Source: DASYQV01 sp036005125 (GTDB lineage Bacteria; Acidobacteriota; Vicinamibacteria; Vicinamibacterales; UBA2999). Taken from it: a DNA stretch of 29,340 nucleotides. Numbering within the stretch: the stretch's first letter is position 1; each line of letters starts with the position of its first letter. The notes under the pieces were generated by a model. The model was given only the letters and a program-made list of their open reading frames with translations, was not told the DNA's origin and searched no databases. The stretch lies in NCBI GenBank assembly GCA_036005125.1, contig DASYQV010000059.1, positions 1 to 29,340 of the forward strand. The letters run 5' to 3'. The position numbers and the translations under genes are program-made. Shown piece after piece: positions 22,975 through 29,340 of the stretch.

Positions 22975-23064
22975 CTTGGGGGGACAAACCGAATGCTCAT
23001 GGGGTCTCTAACGCCCGCGTGAACCCGCGACTGTAGCACAAGCCTGACGCGCCACCCAGTTTCG

Positions 23065-23094
23065 TTGACACGCTGCTTCCGGCATGTCTAGTAT
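23065..23094 (+). promoter_or_regulatory. Promoter for the rpmH-rnpA operon
   Basis: A consensus TTGACA at 23065-23070 and TAGTAT at 23089-23094 are 18 bp apart. The predicted start is about 35 nt upstream of the rpmH ATG. Confidence 0.6.
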
Positions 23095-23135
23095 TTAAAG
23101 TTCGTCGAGTCAGATTTGTGAAGATATAGGCGATC

Positions 23136-23288
23136 ATGAAAGGCAAACGGACTTTTCAACCCAATACCCGCCGGCGGAAGAAGACGCATGGATTCCGCGT
23201 CCGGATGTCGACCAAGAACGGTCGAATTGTGCTGGCCAGGCGTCGCGCCAAGGGTCGCAAGCGCCTGACGGTTTCAGACGAGCGCTAG
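23136..23288 (+). CDS. rpmH: 50S ribosomal protein L34
   Basis: This small basic protein of 50 residues reads MKGKRTFQPNTRRRKKTHGF and continues RVRMSTKNGRIVLARRRAKGRKRL, which matches L34 almost throughout. L34 is part of the large ribosomal subunit near 23S domain I. It is slightly longer than the usual 44-46 residues because of a C-terminal TVSDER extension and one extra residue near the N terminus. It starts 65 bp after the presumed -35 and opens the classic rpmH-rnpA-yidD-yidC cluster. The 46-nt gap to rnpA supports co-transcription. Confidence 0.97.
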   Translation: MKGKRTFQPNTRRRKKTHGFRVRMSTKNGRIVLARRRAKGRKRLTVSDER

Positions 23289-23334
23289 CGACGATTGCTC
23301 CGTCCAACGGGCGTTCGAAACAGGGCGGTCCTCG

Positions 23335-23742
23335 ATGAGCACACAGGGACTGGCCCGAGTCGAGCGAATCCGCCGCCGTCCGGATTTCGAGCGTGTCTAT
23401 AGTCAGGGCGCCCGTATTTCCGGCCGTTTCATGACGGTCTTCGTGCTCCGGACCGGATCATCCCAGACGCGGCTCGGCGTCGCCGCCACGCGGAAACTTG
23501 GCAGCGCCGTTGTCCGAAATCGCGCCAAGCGCCTGGCGCGGGAACTCTTCAGGCGCCAGAAGATCGCCGGCGGTTATGACATCGTCATCGTCCCGCGTCG
23601 GGAATTACTAGATGTTCCCTTCTCCAGACTCGAAGCCGACTACCACGCCGTCCTCAGGCGCAGCGCGACGGATGTGGCGTCGCCGCGTCAACGCCCCGAC
23701 GGTCGCGGCCCACGTCGTCGTGGCGCTGATCAGCGCGTATAA
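23335..23742 (+). CDS. rnpA: Ribonuclease P protein component
   Basis: RnpA is the protein subunit that assists the catalytic RNA in trimming tRNA 5' leaders. The 135-residue product shows the family pattern: RIRRRPDFERVYSQGARISGRFMTVFVL, RLGVAATRKLGSAVVRNRAKRLARELFRR (the RNR helix that contacts RNase P RNA) and YDIVIVPRRELLDVPFSRLEADY. The C-terminal 25 residues (RQRPDGRGPRRRGADQRV region) are basic and poorly conserved, because this DNA also encodes the start of yidD in another frame. The ribosome site before the ATG is weak, so coupling to rpmH translation is plausible. Confidence 0.95.
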   Translation: MSTQGLARVERIRRRPDFERVYSQGARISGRFMTVFVLRTGSSQTRLGVAATRKLGSAVVRNRAKRLARELFRRQKIAGGYDIVIVPRRELLDVPFSRLEADYHAVLRRSATDVASPRQRPDGRGPRRRGADQRV

Positions 23743-23938
23743 GGTACTTCTCTCGCCGCTATTTGCGGGGTCATGTCGGTTCGAGCCGTCCTGTTCGGCC
23801 TACATGGTCGAGGCGGTGCGGTCGCACGGTGCGCTCAAGGGCATCGGCCTGGGCCTGCGCCGTCTCGCACGCTGTCATCCCTTTGGCGGCTACGGCTTCG
23901 ACCCGGTTTCGGGCCGAACCACAGGTGATCGGTCCTAA
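23672..23938 (+). CDS. yidD: Membrane protein insertion efficiency factor YidD
   Basis: YidD is a small membrane-associated helper of YidC-dependent insertion. The 88-residue product has an amphipathic/hydrophobic N terminus (VAAHVVVALISAYKVLLSPLF) and the family core SCRFEPSCSAYMVEAVRSHGALKGIGLGLRRLARCHPFGGYGFDPV with its three conserved cysteines. I place the start at ATG 23672 (MWRRRVNAPTV), which overlaps the end of rnpA by 71 nt in a different frame. The stop overlaps the yidC start as TAATG, so translation is coupled. A start at 23612 is possible but adds 20 residues unlike the family. Confidence 0.92.
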   Translation: MWRRRVNAPTVAAHVVVALISAYKVLLSPLFAGSCRFEPSCSAYMVEAVRSHGALKGIGLGLRRLARCHPFGGYGFDPVSGRTTGDRS

Positions 23939-25677
23939 TGGAACGCAGGGTCCTCATCGCGATCTTTCTCTCGTTCATCGTGCTCTACGCCTATCAGGCG
24001 ATCTTTGTCCCTTCGCCGCCGCCAACGCGATCGCCTTCCTCACCTCCTGCATCATCCGAGACATCCCCGGCATCGGGTGCGCAGCCGGGACCGCCGGAGG
24101 CCGCTCCGGCGGCGACCGCGCCAGCGACGATCAAGCCCATCGTCGGCGAGAGCTCCGAGCGGGATGTCGTGCTGGACACCACGACCGTGCGCGCGGTCTT
24201 CACCAACCGCGGCGCCCGAATCAGACAGTGGCTTCTCAAGACGTACCGTGATGACGCCGGCGAGCCGGTCAACCTGGTGCCAACCGATCAGCCTCCCGAC
24301 CAACCGCTCCCCTTTTCGCTGCGCATTGACGAGGGAGGTCTGACGCCAATCCTGAACAGTGCGTTGTATCGAGTGGTCACACATGAGGGTGATACGCCGG
24401 GGAAGCCAGCGCTTCTCGTCTTCGAATTCGAGGACGCCTCGGGTCTGAAGGTGCGGAAGGAATTCCGTCTCGATCCCGAGTCCTATGTGATTACCTTCAG
24501 CGCCACCGTACGTCAGGGCGACGGCCCTCCACTCAATCCGTTCGTGCAGTGGGGTCCCGGTCTCGGCGACGTCGGCGCGACGAGTGGCGGCGGAAGCTTC
24601 TTCACCGGCAACTACGTTCAACCACCGCAGGCGATGCTTCACAACGGCGACGACGTCGTCCGCGTGGCCGCGTCGAAGATACCCGAGCAGCCGGTGTACG
24701 AGGGCTCGTTCCGATTCGCAGGCGTCGACGACCACTACTTCCTCGCCGCGGCGGTCAGGCCTCCGCAGGCGCGGATCGAATATCGCCCGGTTACACTACC
24801 GGTCTCCTCCGATCCAACCCGCCAGCGTCAGCTTCTCGCGCATACCTACCGGTTCGCGCAGCCGCCGAACGGCGTGAGCTTTTACTTCGGCCCGAAGCAG
24901 TTCGATGTGCTCAAGTCCGTTGATGGCGAGTTGGTGCGCGCGATTCAATTCGGCTTCTTTGCGTGGCTGGCGGTGCCACTGCTCGGCGCCCTGAAATGGG
25001 TGTACGGGTTTGTCGGCAATTACGGCTGGGCGATCATCATTCTCACGATCCTCATCAACCTGGCGATCTTCCCGCTCCGCCAGAAGAGCGTCGTGTCGAT
25101 GCGGAAGATGCAGGCCCTGCAGCCGCAGCTCAAGGCCATTCAGGACCGGTACGCGGATCTGAAGGTCACAGATCCCGCACGCCAGAAGATGAACACGGAG
25201 ATCATGAATCTCTATCGCGAAAAGGGCGTGAACCCTGCCAGCGGATGCGTGCCGATGCTCCTGACGCTGCCGGTGCTGTTCGCGTTCTACTCGCTTCTGT
25301 CGGCTGCAATCGAGCTGCGCGGGGCGGGCTTCGGCGGATGGATTCACGATCTGTCGCAGCACGACCCGTACTACATCACGCCCGTTCTCATGGGCGCGAC
25401 GATGTTCTGGCAGCAGAAGATCACGCCGACATCCGCAGACCCGACGCAGCAGCGCATGATGATGATCATGCCGCTCGTCTTCAGCTTCATGTTTCTCCGA
25501 GCGCCGAGCGGGCTGGTGCTTTACTGGTTCGTCAGCAATCTGTGGGCAATCGGCCAGCAGTACTTCACGAACTGGCTGATTGGACCGCCGACCGTACACG
25601 TTGCGCGCCCGCCGGCCGAACGCCGCCTGAAGAATGCGGGCTCGGGACGGACCAGACAGGCAGAAAAGCGATCGTAG
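23938..25677 (+). CDS. yidC: Membrane protein insertase YidC (Oxa1/Alb3 family)
   Basis: YidC inserts and folds inner-membrane proteins, alone or with SecYEG. The 579-residue Gram-negative form has an N-terminal membrane anchor (residues 4-24, VLIAIFLSFIVLYAYQAIFV), a Pro/Ser/Ala-rich linker, a periplasmic beta domain to about residue 330, and the conserved five-helix insertase core from about 335 to 550. Visible core motifs include MRKMQALQPQLKAIQ, YREKGVNPASGCVPMLLTLPVLFAFY, WIHDLSQHDPYYITPVLMGATMFWQQK and APSGLVLYW. Position 374 in the first core helix is Asn where E. coli YidC has the groove arginine R366. The C-terminal tail is basic. Translation starts inside the yidD stop. Confidence 0.97.
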   Translation: MERRVLIAIFLSFIVLYAYQAIFVPSPPPTRSPSSPPASSETSPASGAQPGPPEAAPAATAPATIKPIVGESSERDVVLDTTTVRAVFTNRGARIRQWLLKTYRDDAGEPVNLVPTDQPPDQPLPFSLRIDEGGLTPILNSALYRVVTHEGDTPGKPALLVFEFEDASGLKVRKEFRLDPESYVITFSATVRQGDGPPLNPFVQWGPGLGDVGATSGGGSFFTGNYVQPPQAMLHNGDDVVRVAASKIPEQPVYEGSFRFAGVDDHYFLAAAVRPPQARIEYRPVTLPVSSDPTRQRQLLAHTYRFAQPPNGVSFYFGPKQFDVLKSVDGELVRAIQFGFFAWLAVPLLGALKWVYGFVGNYGWAIIILTILINLAIFPLRQKSVVSMRKMQALQPQLKAIQDRYADLKVTDPARQKMNTEIMNLYREKGVNPASGCVPMLLTLPVLFAFYSLLSAAIELRGAGFGGWIHDLSQHDPYYITPVLMGATMFWQQKITPTSADPTQQRMMMIMPLVFSFMFLRAPSGLVLYWFVSNLWAIGQQYFTNWLIGPPTVHVARPPAERRLKNAGSGRTRQAEKRS

Positions 25678-25689
25678 TGATGAGAGTGA

Positions 25690-26166
25690 ATGCGGGTCTT
25701 CCGCGCGCGGCCGACTATGTCACTCAACACGCAGATAGCCGAGTTCGTACAGAACGTGGTGAAGGCGATGGGTCTTGCACTCACCACCTCGATCGAGGAG
25801 ACGGGCGAAGCAACCCGCATCAACCTGGAAGGTGAGGATGGCGGCGCGCTCATCCGCCGCGGCGGAGAGGGTCTCCAGGCGCTGCAGCACATCGTGGCGA
25901 CGGCCTTTCGAAAGCAGCTCGGCGATGACAACCGCATCGTCATCGACTGCATGGGCTTTCGGAAGGACAAGGACGCAGAGCTGCGGCAGATGGCGCGCTT
26001 CATGGCGGAGAAGGCGCGCAGCACGAGCGCGCCGCAGGAGATGGGCCCGCTCAATCCGTACGAGCGCCGCATCGTTCATCTCGCGATCGCCGAAGACCCG
26101 ACAGTCACCTCCGAGAGCATCGGCGACGCATTCATGAAGACGGTCATCATCTCGCTCAAGAGGTAG
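25690..26166 (+). CDS. Jag/KhpB-like RNA-binding protein (KH + R3H, short form)
   Basis: The 158-residue protein has a KH type II domain (about residues 30-95) and an R3H domain (about 100-158) with ERRIVHLAIAEDP, holding the R-x3-H signature, and a late TSESIGDAFMKTVIISLKR. Jag/KhpB proteins bind RNA and, in Firmicutes, influence cell elongation and division. The N-terminal Jag-N domain of Firmicute versions is absent. The KH nucleotide loop, usually IGxxGE, reads LIRRGGEG here. The ATG at 25690 has GAGAG 4-5 nt upstream; an ATG at 25717 is the alternative. It follows yidC by 12 nt and precedes mnmE by 37 nt, the usual gene order. Confidence 0.88.
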   Translation: MRVFRARPTMSLNTQIAEFVQNVVKAMGLALTTSIEETGEATRINLEGEDGGALIRRGGEGLQALQHIVATAFRKQLGDDNRIVIDCMGFRKDKDAELRQMARFMAEKARSTSAPQEMGPLNPYERRIVHLAIAEDPTVTSESIGDAFMKTVIISLKR

Positions 26167-26203
26167 ACGCCACTCGTTCCGTCACCACGTCAAACCAGTT
26201 GAG

Positions 26204-27547
26204 ATGTTTTCTCCCGACGACACGATCGTCGCCATAGCGACGCCGCCAGGACGGGGCGGATTGGGTGTCGTTCGGCTCAGCGGACCCTGCAGTCGCGTGA
26301 TTGCGGGCGTGCTCCTCGATCCGGGAACGGCGCTCGCACCGCGGCACGCCACGTTCACGCGCGTTCGCGGCGTCGACGATGTGATTGCCACTCTGTTTGT
26401 AGCGCCGCACTCGTATACCGGACAGGACGTCCTCGAGATCAGCGCTCACGGGAGCCCGGCCGTGCTGCGCGCGATCGTCGAAGCCGCTGTCGCCGGGGGC
26501 GCGCGTCTCGCGCGTCCCGGCGAGTTCACGCTTCGAGCCTTCCTCAATGGCCGGCTCGATCTGGTGCAGTCGGAGGCGGTCGCGGATCTCATCGAGGCCG
26601 CAACCCCGCTGCAGGCGAGGACCGCGTTCGACCAACTCGAGGGAACGCTGACGCGACGAATCGGCGGCATCAACGACGTGCTCTTCGACTTGATTGCCAG
26701 ACTGGAGGCATCGCTCGACTTCCCGGACGAGGGCTATCACTTCATCGAGCCGACGACGCTGGCGCAGGCGATTGGCGCGGTGCGCGCCCAGGTAGAGACC
26801 CTGCTCCACGACGGGCGAAGAGGCCGGCTGATCAGGGAAGGCGCGCAGGTGGTCATCGCGGGGCGGACGAATGTTGGTAAGTCAAGTGTTTTCAATAACT
26901 TGGTCGGATCATCCCGCGCAATCGTCACCGAGCTTCCCGGAACGACGCGCGATCTCCTGACCGAGCGCATGGATCTGAACGGCGTGCTCGTGACGATCGT
27001 GGACACGGCTGGAGTGCGCGATACTGGCGATCTTGTCGAGCGGGAAGGTGTCGAACGTGCAAGGCAGGCCGCGGGCGTCGCCGATGTCGTGCTCCTCGTG
27101 CTGGACCGCTCCAAGGACATGACCGCCGAGGATGCGAGACTCCTTGCCGCCACGGATGGCCGAGCCCGGGTAGTCGCGTTGAATAAGTGTGATCTTCCCG
27201 CGTCATGGAACGGACCGCCGAAGTATGGCGGGCAGACGGTATTGGTTTCCGCAGTTACTGGCGAGGGTATGGACGCGCTGCGGGCGGCGATTGTCGAGGA
27301 GCTCGGCGGCGGCGAGGAATGGCGCGATGCGCCGGCGATCTCGAACGTGCGGCACATCGCGTTGCTCGAAGAGGCCCGCGAGAGTCTCAAGCGGGCCGAG
27401 CAGGCATCATCGACGGGCGGAACACCCGAAGAATTCGTGCTCGTCGATCTACAGCACGCGCGAGCAGCGTTCGAAGAGATCACCGGCACCCGCACGACCG
27501 ATGATCTGCTGGAGCACATTTTCGAGAGGTTCTGTATAGGCAAGTAG
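26204..27547 (+). CDS. mnmE: tRNA modification GTPase MnmE
   Basis: MnmE (TrmE) works with MnmG to install (carboxymethyl)aminomethyl groups at wobble uridine 34, using GTP, K+ and a folate. The 447-residue product has the N-terminal folate-binding domain (DTIVAIATPPGRGGLGVVRLSG, APHSYTGQDVLEISAHGSPAVL, ARPGEFTLRAFLNGRLDLVQSEAVADLI). The G domain is inserted in the helical domain, with G1 GRTNVGKSS near residue 223, G2 GTTRD, G3 DTAG and G4 NKCD. The catalytic C-terminal end is FCIGK, with the essential cysteine. G1 has Thr-Asn where most have Pro-Asn. mnmG starts 6 nt after the stop. Confidence 0.97.
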   Translation: MFSPDDTIVAIATPPGRGGLGVVRLSGPCSRVIAGVLLDPGTALAPRHATFTRVRGVDDVIATLFVAPHSYTGQDVLEISAHGSPAVLRAIVEAAVAGGARLARPGEFTLRAFLNGRLDLVQSEAVADLIEAATPLQARTAFDQLEGTLTRRIGGINDVLFDLIARLEASLDFPDEGYHFIEPTTLAQAIGAVRAQVETLLHDGRRGRLIREGAQVVIAGRTNVGKSSVFNNLVGSSRAIVTELPGTTRDLLTERMDLNGVLVTIVDTAGVRDTGDLVEREGVERARQAAGVADVVLLVLDRSKDMTAEDARLLAATDGRARVVALNKCDLPASWNGPPKYGGQTVLVSAVTGEGMDALRAAIVEELGGGEEWRDAPAISNVRHIALLEEARESLKRAEQASSTGGTPEEFVLVDLQHARAAFEEITGTRTTDDLLEHIFERFCIGK

Positions 27548-27553
27548 AACGCC

Positions 27554-29340
27554 ATGGGGCATTTCGACGTCATCGTTGTCGGCGCCGGGCATGCGGGCGT
27601 GGAGGCCGCGTGGGCCGCGGCACGTCTTGGCTGCAGCGTCGGGCTCTGCACCCTCTCGCGCGAGACGGTGGCTCACATGCCGTGTAATCCCGCCGTCGGC
27701 GGAACGGCAAAGGGACATCTCGTTCGCGAGATCGACGCGCTTGGCGGCCTGATGGGGCTCGCGATCGATGCCACGGGTATCCAGTTCAAGCTTCTCAATC
27801 GGAGCCGCGGTCCCGCGGTGTGGTCGCCGCGCGCGCAGGCTGACAAGCGGCGATACTCGATCTGGGTCAGGAACGTCCTGGAGCGCGAGTTGTCGATAGC
27901 GTGGTTGCTGGGGAAGGCTGGTCGTGTCCTCGTGAAGCACGGGCGGATCGCCGGCCTCGCGATGGAAGACGGCGACGAGTACGCATGCGATGCGCTGGTC
28001 GTGACGACCGGCACATTTCTGAACGGTCTCGTGCACGTCGGTCCGGAACGGCGCCCCGCGGGCCGCGCTGGTGAGCCGCCCTCATGCGAGCTGGCCGAGT
28101 CGCTGAAATCGTTTGGATTCATGTGGGGTCGGCTGAAGACAGGCACCCCGCCGCGGCTGCACCGGGGCAGCATCGATTTCGCACGGTGCGTCGCCACGCA
28201 CGTCTTCGCGGAAGAGACCGGCGATCCGCAGCCGGTGCCGTTCTCGTTTCTCACGCCCACGGCGCTCCGCAATCAGATCCGGTGCTGGCTGCTCTATACG
28301 ACGGATCGCGTAGGGGAGCTGGTGCGAGAGAACATCGGGCGCAGCCCGCTCTACAACGGGCAGATTCATGGAATCGGGCCGCGTTACTGTCCGTCGCTCG
28401 AGGACAAAATCATGCGGTTCCCAGATCGGGAGCGGCATCAGATCTATCTCGAGCCCGAGGGGCTGGACGTCGACGAGATCTACGTCAACGGGTTTTCGAT
28501 GAGCCTCCCGCGTGACGTGCAGGAGGCGCTCGTCCATGCGCTGCCAGGTCTCGAGGACGCCGTCATGCTGCGTCCGGGCTATGCGGTCGAGTACGACTTC
28601 ATTCAACCGACGGAGCTCACCTCGGCACTCGAGACGTACCGCGTCCGCGGGTTGTTTCTCGCGGGGCAGATCAACGGAACGTCGGGATACGAGGAGGCCG
28701 CGGCGCAGGGGCTCATGGCGGGGATCAATGCCGCCCGCGTGGTGAAGCGTGACGCGCCGTTCGCGCTCGGCCGCGACGAGGCCTACATCGGCATCCTCGT
28801 GGACGACCTGATTACACGTGGGTGTCTCGAACCCTATCGAATGTTCACTTCGCGTGCGGAGCATCGTCTGCTGCTTCGGATCGACAATGCGGATCTTCGG
28901 CTGACGCCGGCAGGCCGTGAGATCGGGTTGGTAGATGACGTGCGCTGGGCGAGATTCGAAGCGCGACGGGTGCGGTACGCGCACAACCTCGATGCCCTCG
29001 AGCGAACGCTCATACGGACGGACAAGGGCGATCGCGTCTCGGCGGCGCAGGCGCTGCGCACGCCCTCGGTGCGGCTCGAGGTGTTGCGCGAGAACGGCGA
29101 CGTGTCGCTGGCGGTCGACGAGACGTCTGGCGATCTCGACGTGGCGAGCCTTGAAACGACCGTCAAGTATGCCGGATATCTCAAGCAGGAAGCCTCGCGG
29201 GCCGAACGTCTGCGCCGCGAAGGGCGCCGCCGCATTCCTGTGGACTTCCCGTTCGCGCGCGTGCCGGGACTCTCGCGCGAGGTCGTGCAGCGCCTGACAC
29301 AGGTTCATCCCGAGACGCTCGGCCAGGCGTCGCGGATTCC
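27554..29340 (+). CDS. mnmG: tRNA uridine-5-carboxymethylaminomethyl modification enzyme MnmG (3' truncated by window)
   Basis: MnmG (GidA) is the FAD/NADH partner of MnmE. The frame is open from ATG 27554 to the window edge (595 codons). The FAD loop GAGHAGVEAAWAAARLG lies at residues 10-26, and MPCNPAVGGTAKGHLVREIDALGG with the first functional cysteine follows. Next come TGTFLNG, RLKTGTPPRL, PRYCPSLEDK (second cysteine), HQIYLEPEG, VNGFSMSLP, GLFLAGQINGTSGYEEAAAQGL and PYRMFTSRAEHRLLLR. The last readable part, KYAGYLKQEASRAERL to ETLGQASRI, belongs to the C-terminal MnmE-binding domain. In other MnmG proteins only a few dozen residues follow. No frameshift is seen. It is translated 6 nt after mnmE. 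Confidence 0.96.
   Translation, partial: MGHFDVIVVGAGHAGVEAAWAAARLGCSVGLCTLSRETVAHMPCNPAVGGTAKGHLVREIDALGGLMGLAIDATGIQFKLLNRSRGPAVWSPRAQADKRRYSIWVRNVLERELSIAWLLGKAGRVLVKHGRIAGLAMEDGDEYACDALVVTTGTFLNGLVHVGPERRPAGRAGEPPSCELAESLKSFGFMWGRLKTGTPPRLHRGSIDFARCVATHVFAEETGDPQPVPFSFLTPTALRNQIRCWLLYTTDRVGELVRENIGRSPLYNGQIHGIGPRYCPSLEDKIMRFPDRERHQIYLEPEGLDVDEIYVNGFSMSLPRDVQEALVHALPGLEDAVMLRPGYAVEYDFIQPTELTSALETYRVRGLFLAGQINGTSGYEEAAAQGLMAGINAARVVKRDAPFALGRDEAYIGILVDDLITRGCLEPYRMFTSRAEHRLLLRIDNADLRLTPAGREIGLVDDVRWARFEARRVRYAHNLDALERTLIRTDKGDRVSAAQALRTPSVRLEVLRENGDVSLAVDETSGDLDVASLETTVKYAGYLKQEASRAERLRREGRRRIPVDFPFARVPGLSREVVQRLTQVHPETLGQASRI

Larger units (their letters stand above)
22772..23135. other. 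Probable chromosomal origin region (oriC) between dnaA and rpmH
   Basis: This 364-bp gap between divergent dnaA and rpmH holds three strict DnaA boxes within 32 bp (22943-22974), three GGCCG[AT]T[AT]TT motifs spaced about 42 bp apart leading into them, and the rpmH promoter near its right end. The only AT-rich patch next to dnaA is around 22810-22840. The other AT-rich candidate for unwinding lies in the dnaA-dnaN gap. No gene fits inside the region. Confidence 0.7.

Noticed and set aside
1..29340. A novel defence, secretion or biosynthetic system
   Set aside because: Almost every gene is a recognisable housekeeping gene in a known order. No gene cluster of unknown proteins exists; the only unrecognised products are one lipoprotein-like and one TPR protein.

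Overview
The window is the replication-origin neighbourhood of a high-GC Gram-negative bacterium. On the minus strand dnaA-dnaN-gyrB-gyrA run leftwards. On the plus strand rpmH-rnpA-yidD-yidC-jag-mnmE-mnmG run rightwards. The two blocks diverge from a 364-bp intergenic region holding three strict DnaA boxes. The YidC has a large periplasmic domain, GyrB carries a Gram-negative-type insert, and the intergenic regions contain REP-like palindromes. I infer Acidobacteriota, possibly Vicinamibacteria, but the sequence alone does not prove the phylum.

Left part (1-6254). tRNA-Ser(UGA) is followed by a 107-bp tandem repeat. Next come a secreted heme-binding-like protein (plus strand), a minus-strand serS - Ppx/GppA pair with a 4-nt overlap, galU (plus), and a minus-strand DUF885 peptidase-like gene followed 3 nt later by an FmdB-type zinc-ribbon gene.

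Centre-left (6255-14760). On the plus strand lie rsmI, a TPR protein, glmU, glmS and a UvrD/PcrA helicase. GlmS makes glucosamine-6-phosphate and GlmU makes UDP-GlcNAc, the precursor of peptidoglycan and LPS. A minus-strand lipoprotein-like gene follows, separated from uvrD by a REP palindrome.

Origin block (14761-29340). GyrA/GyrB, the beta clamp and DnaA supply replication initiation and topology. Beyond oriC, RpmH, RnpA, YidD, YidC and Jag serve the ribosome, RNase P and membrane insertion. MnmE and MnmG form the tRNA wobble-uridine modification enzyme; mnmG runs off the right edge. recF, often found between dnaN and gyrB, is absent: the two genes are 7 nt apart.

The genes are almost all housekeeping, and I found no undescribed defence or mobile system. 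The interesting signals are non-coding or fine-scale: the tRNA-proximal repeat with an antisense match to the acceptor end, REP/REPIN-like palindromes, helically phased motifs leading into the DnaA boxes, a DnaA box on the -35 of a dnaN promoter, and unusual residues in GyrA (quinolone pocket), YidC (groove), Jag (KH loop) and GyrB (extra linker).
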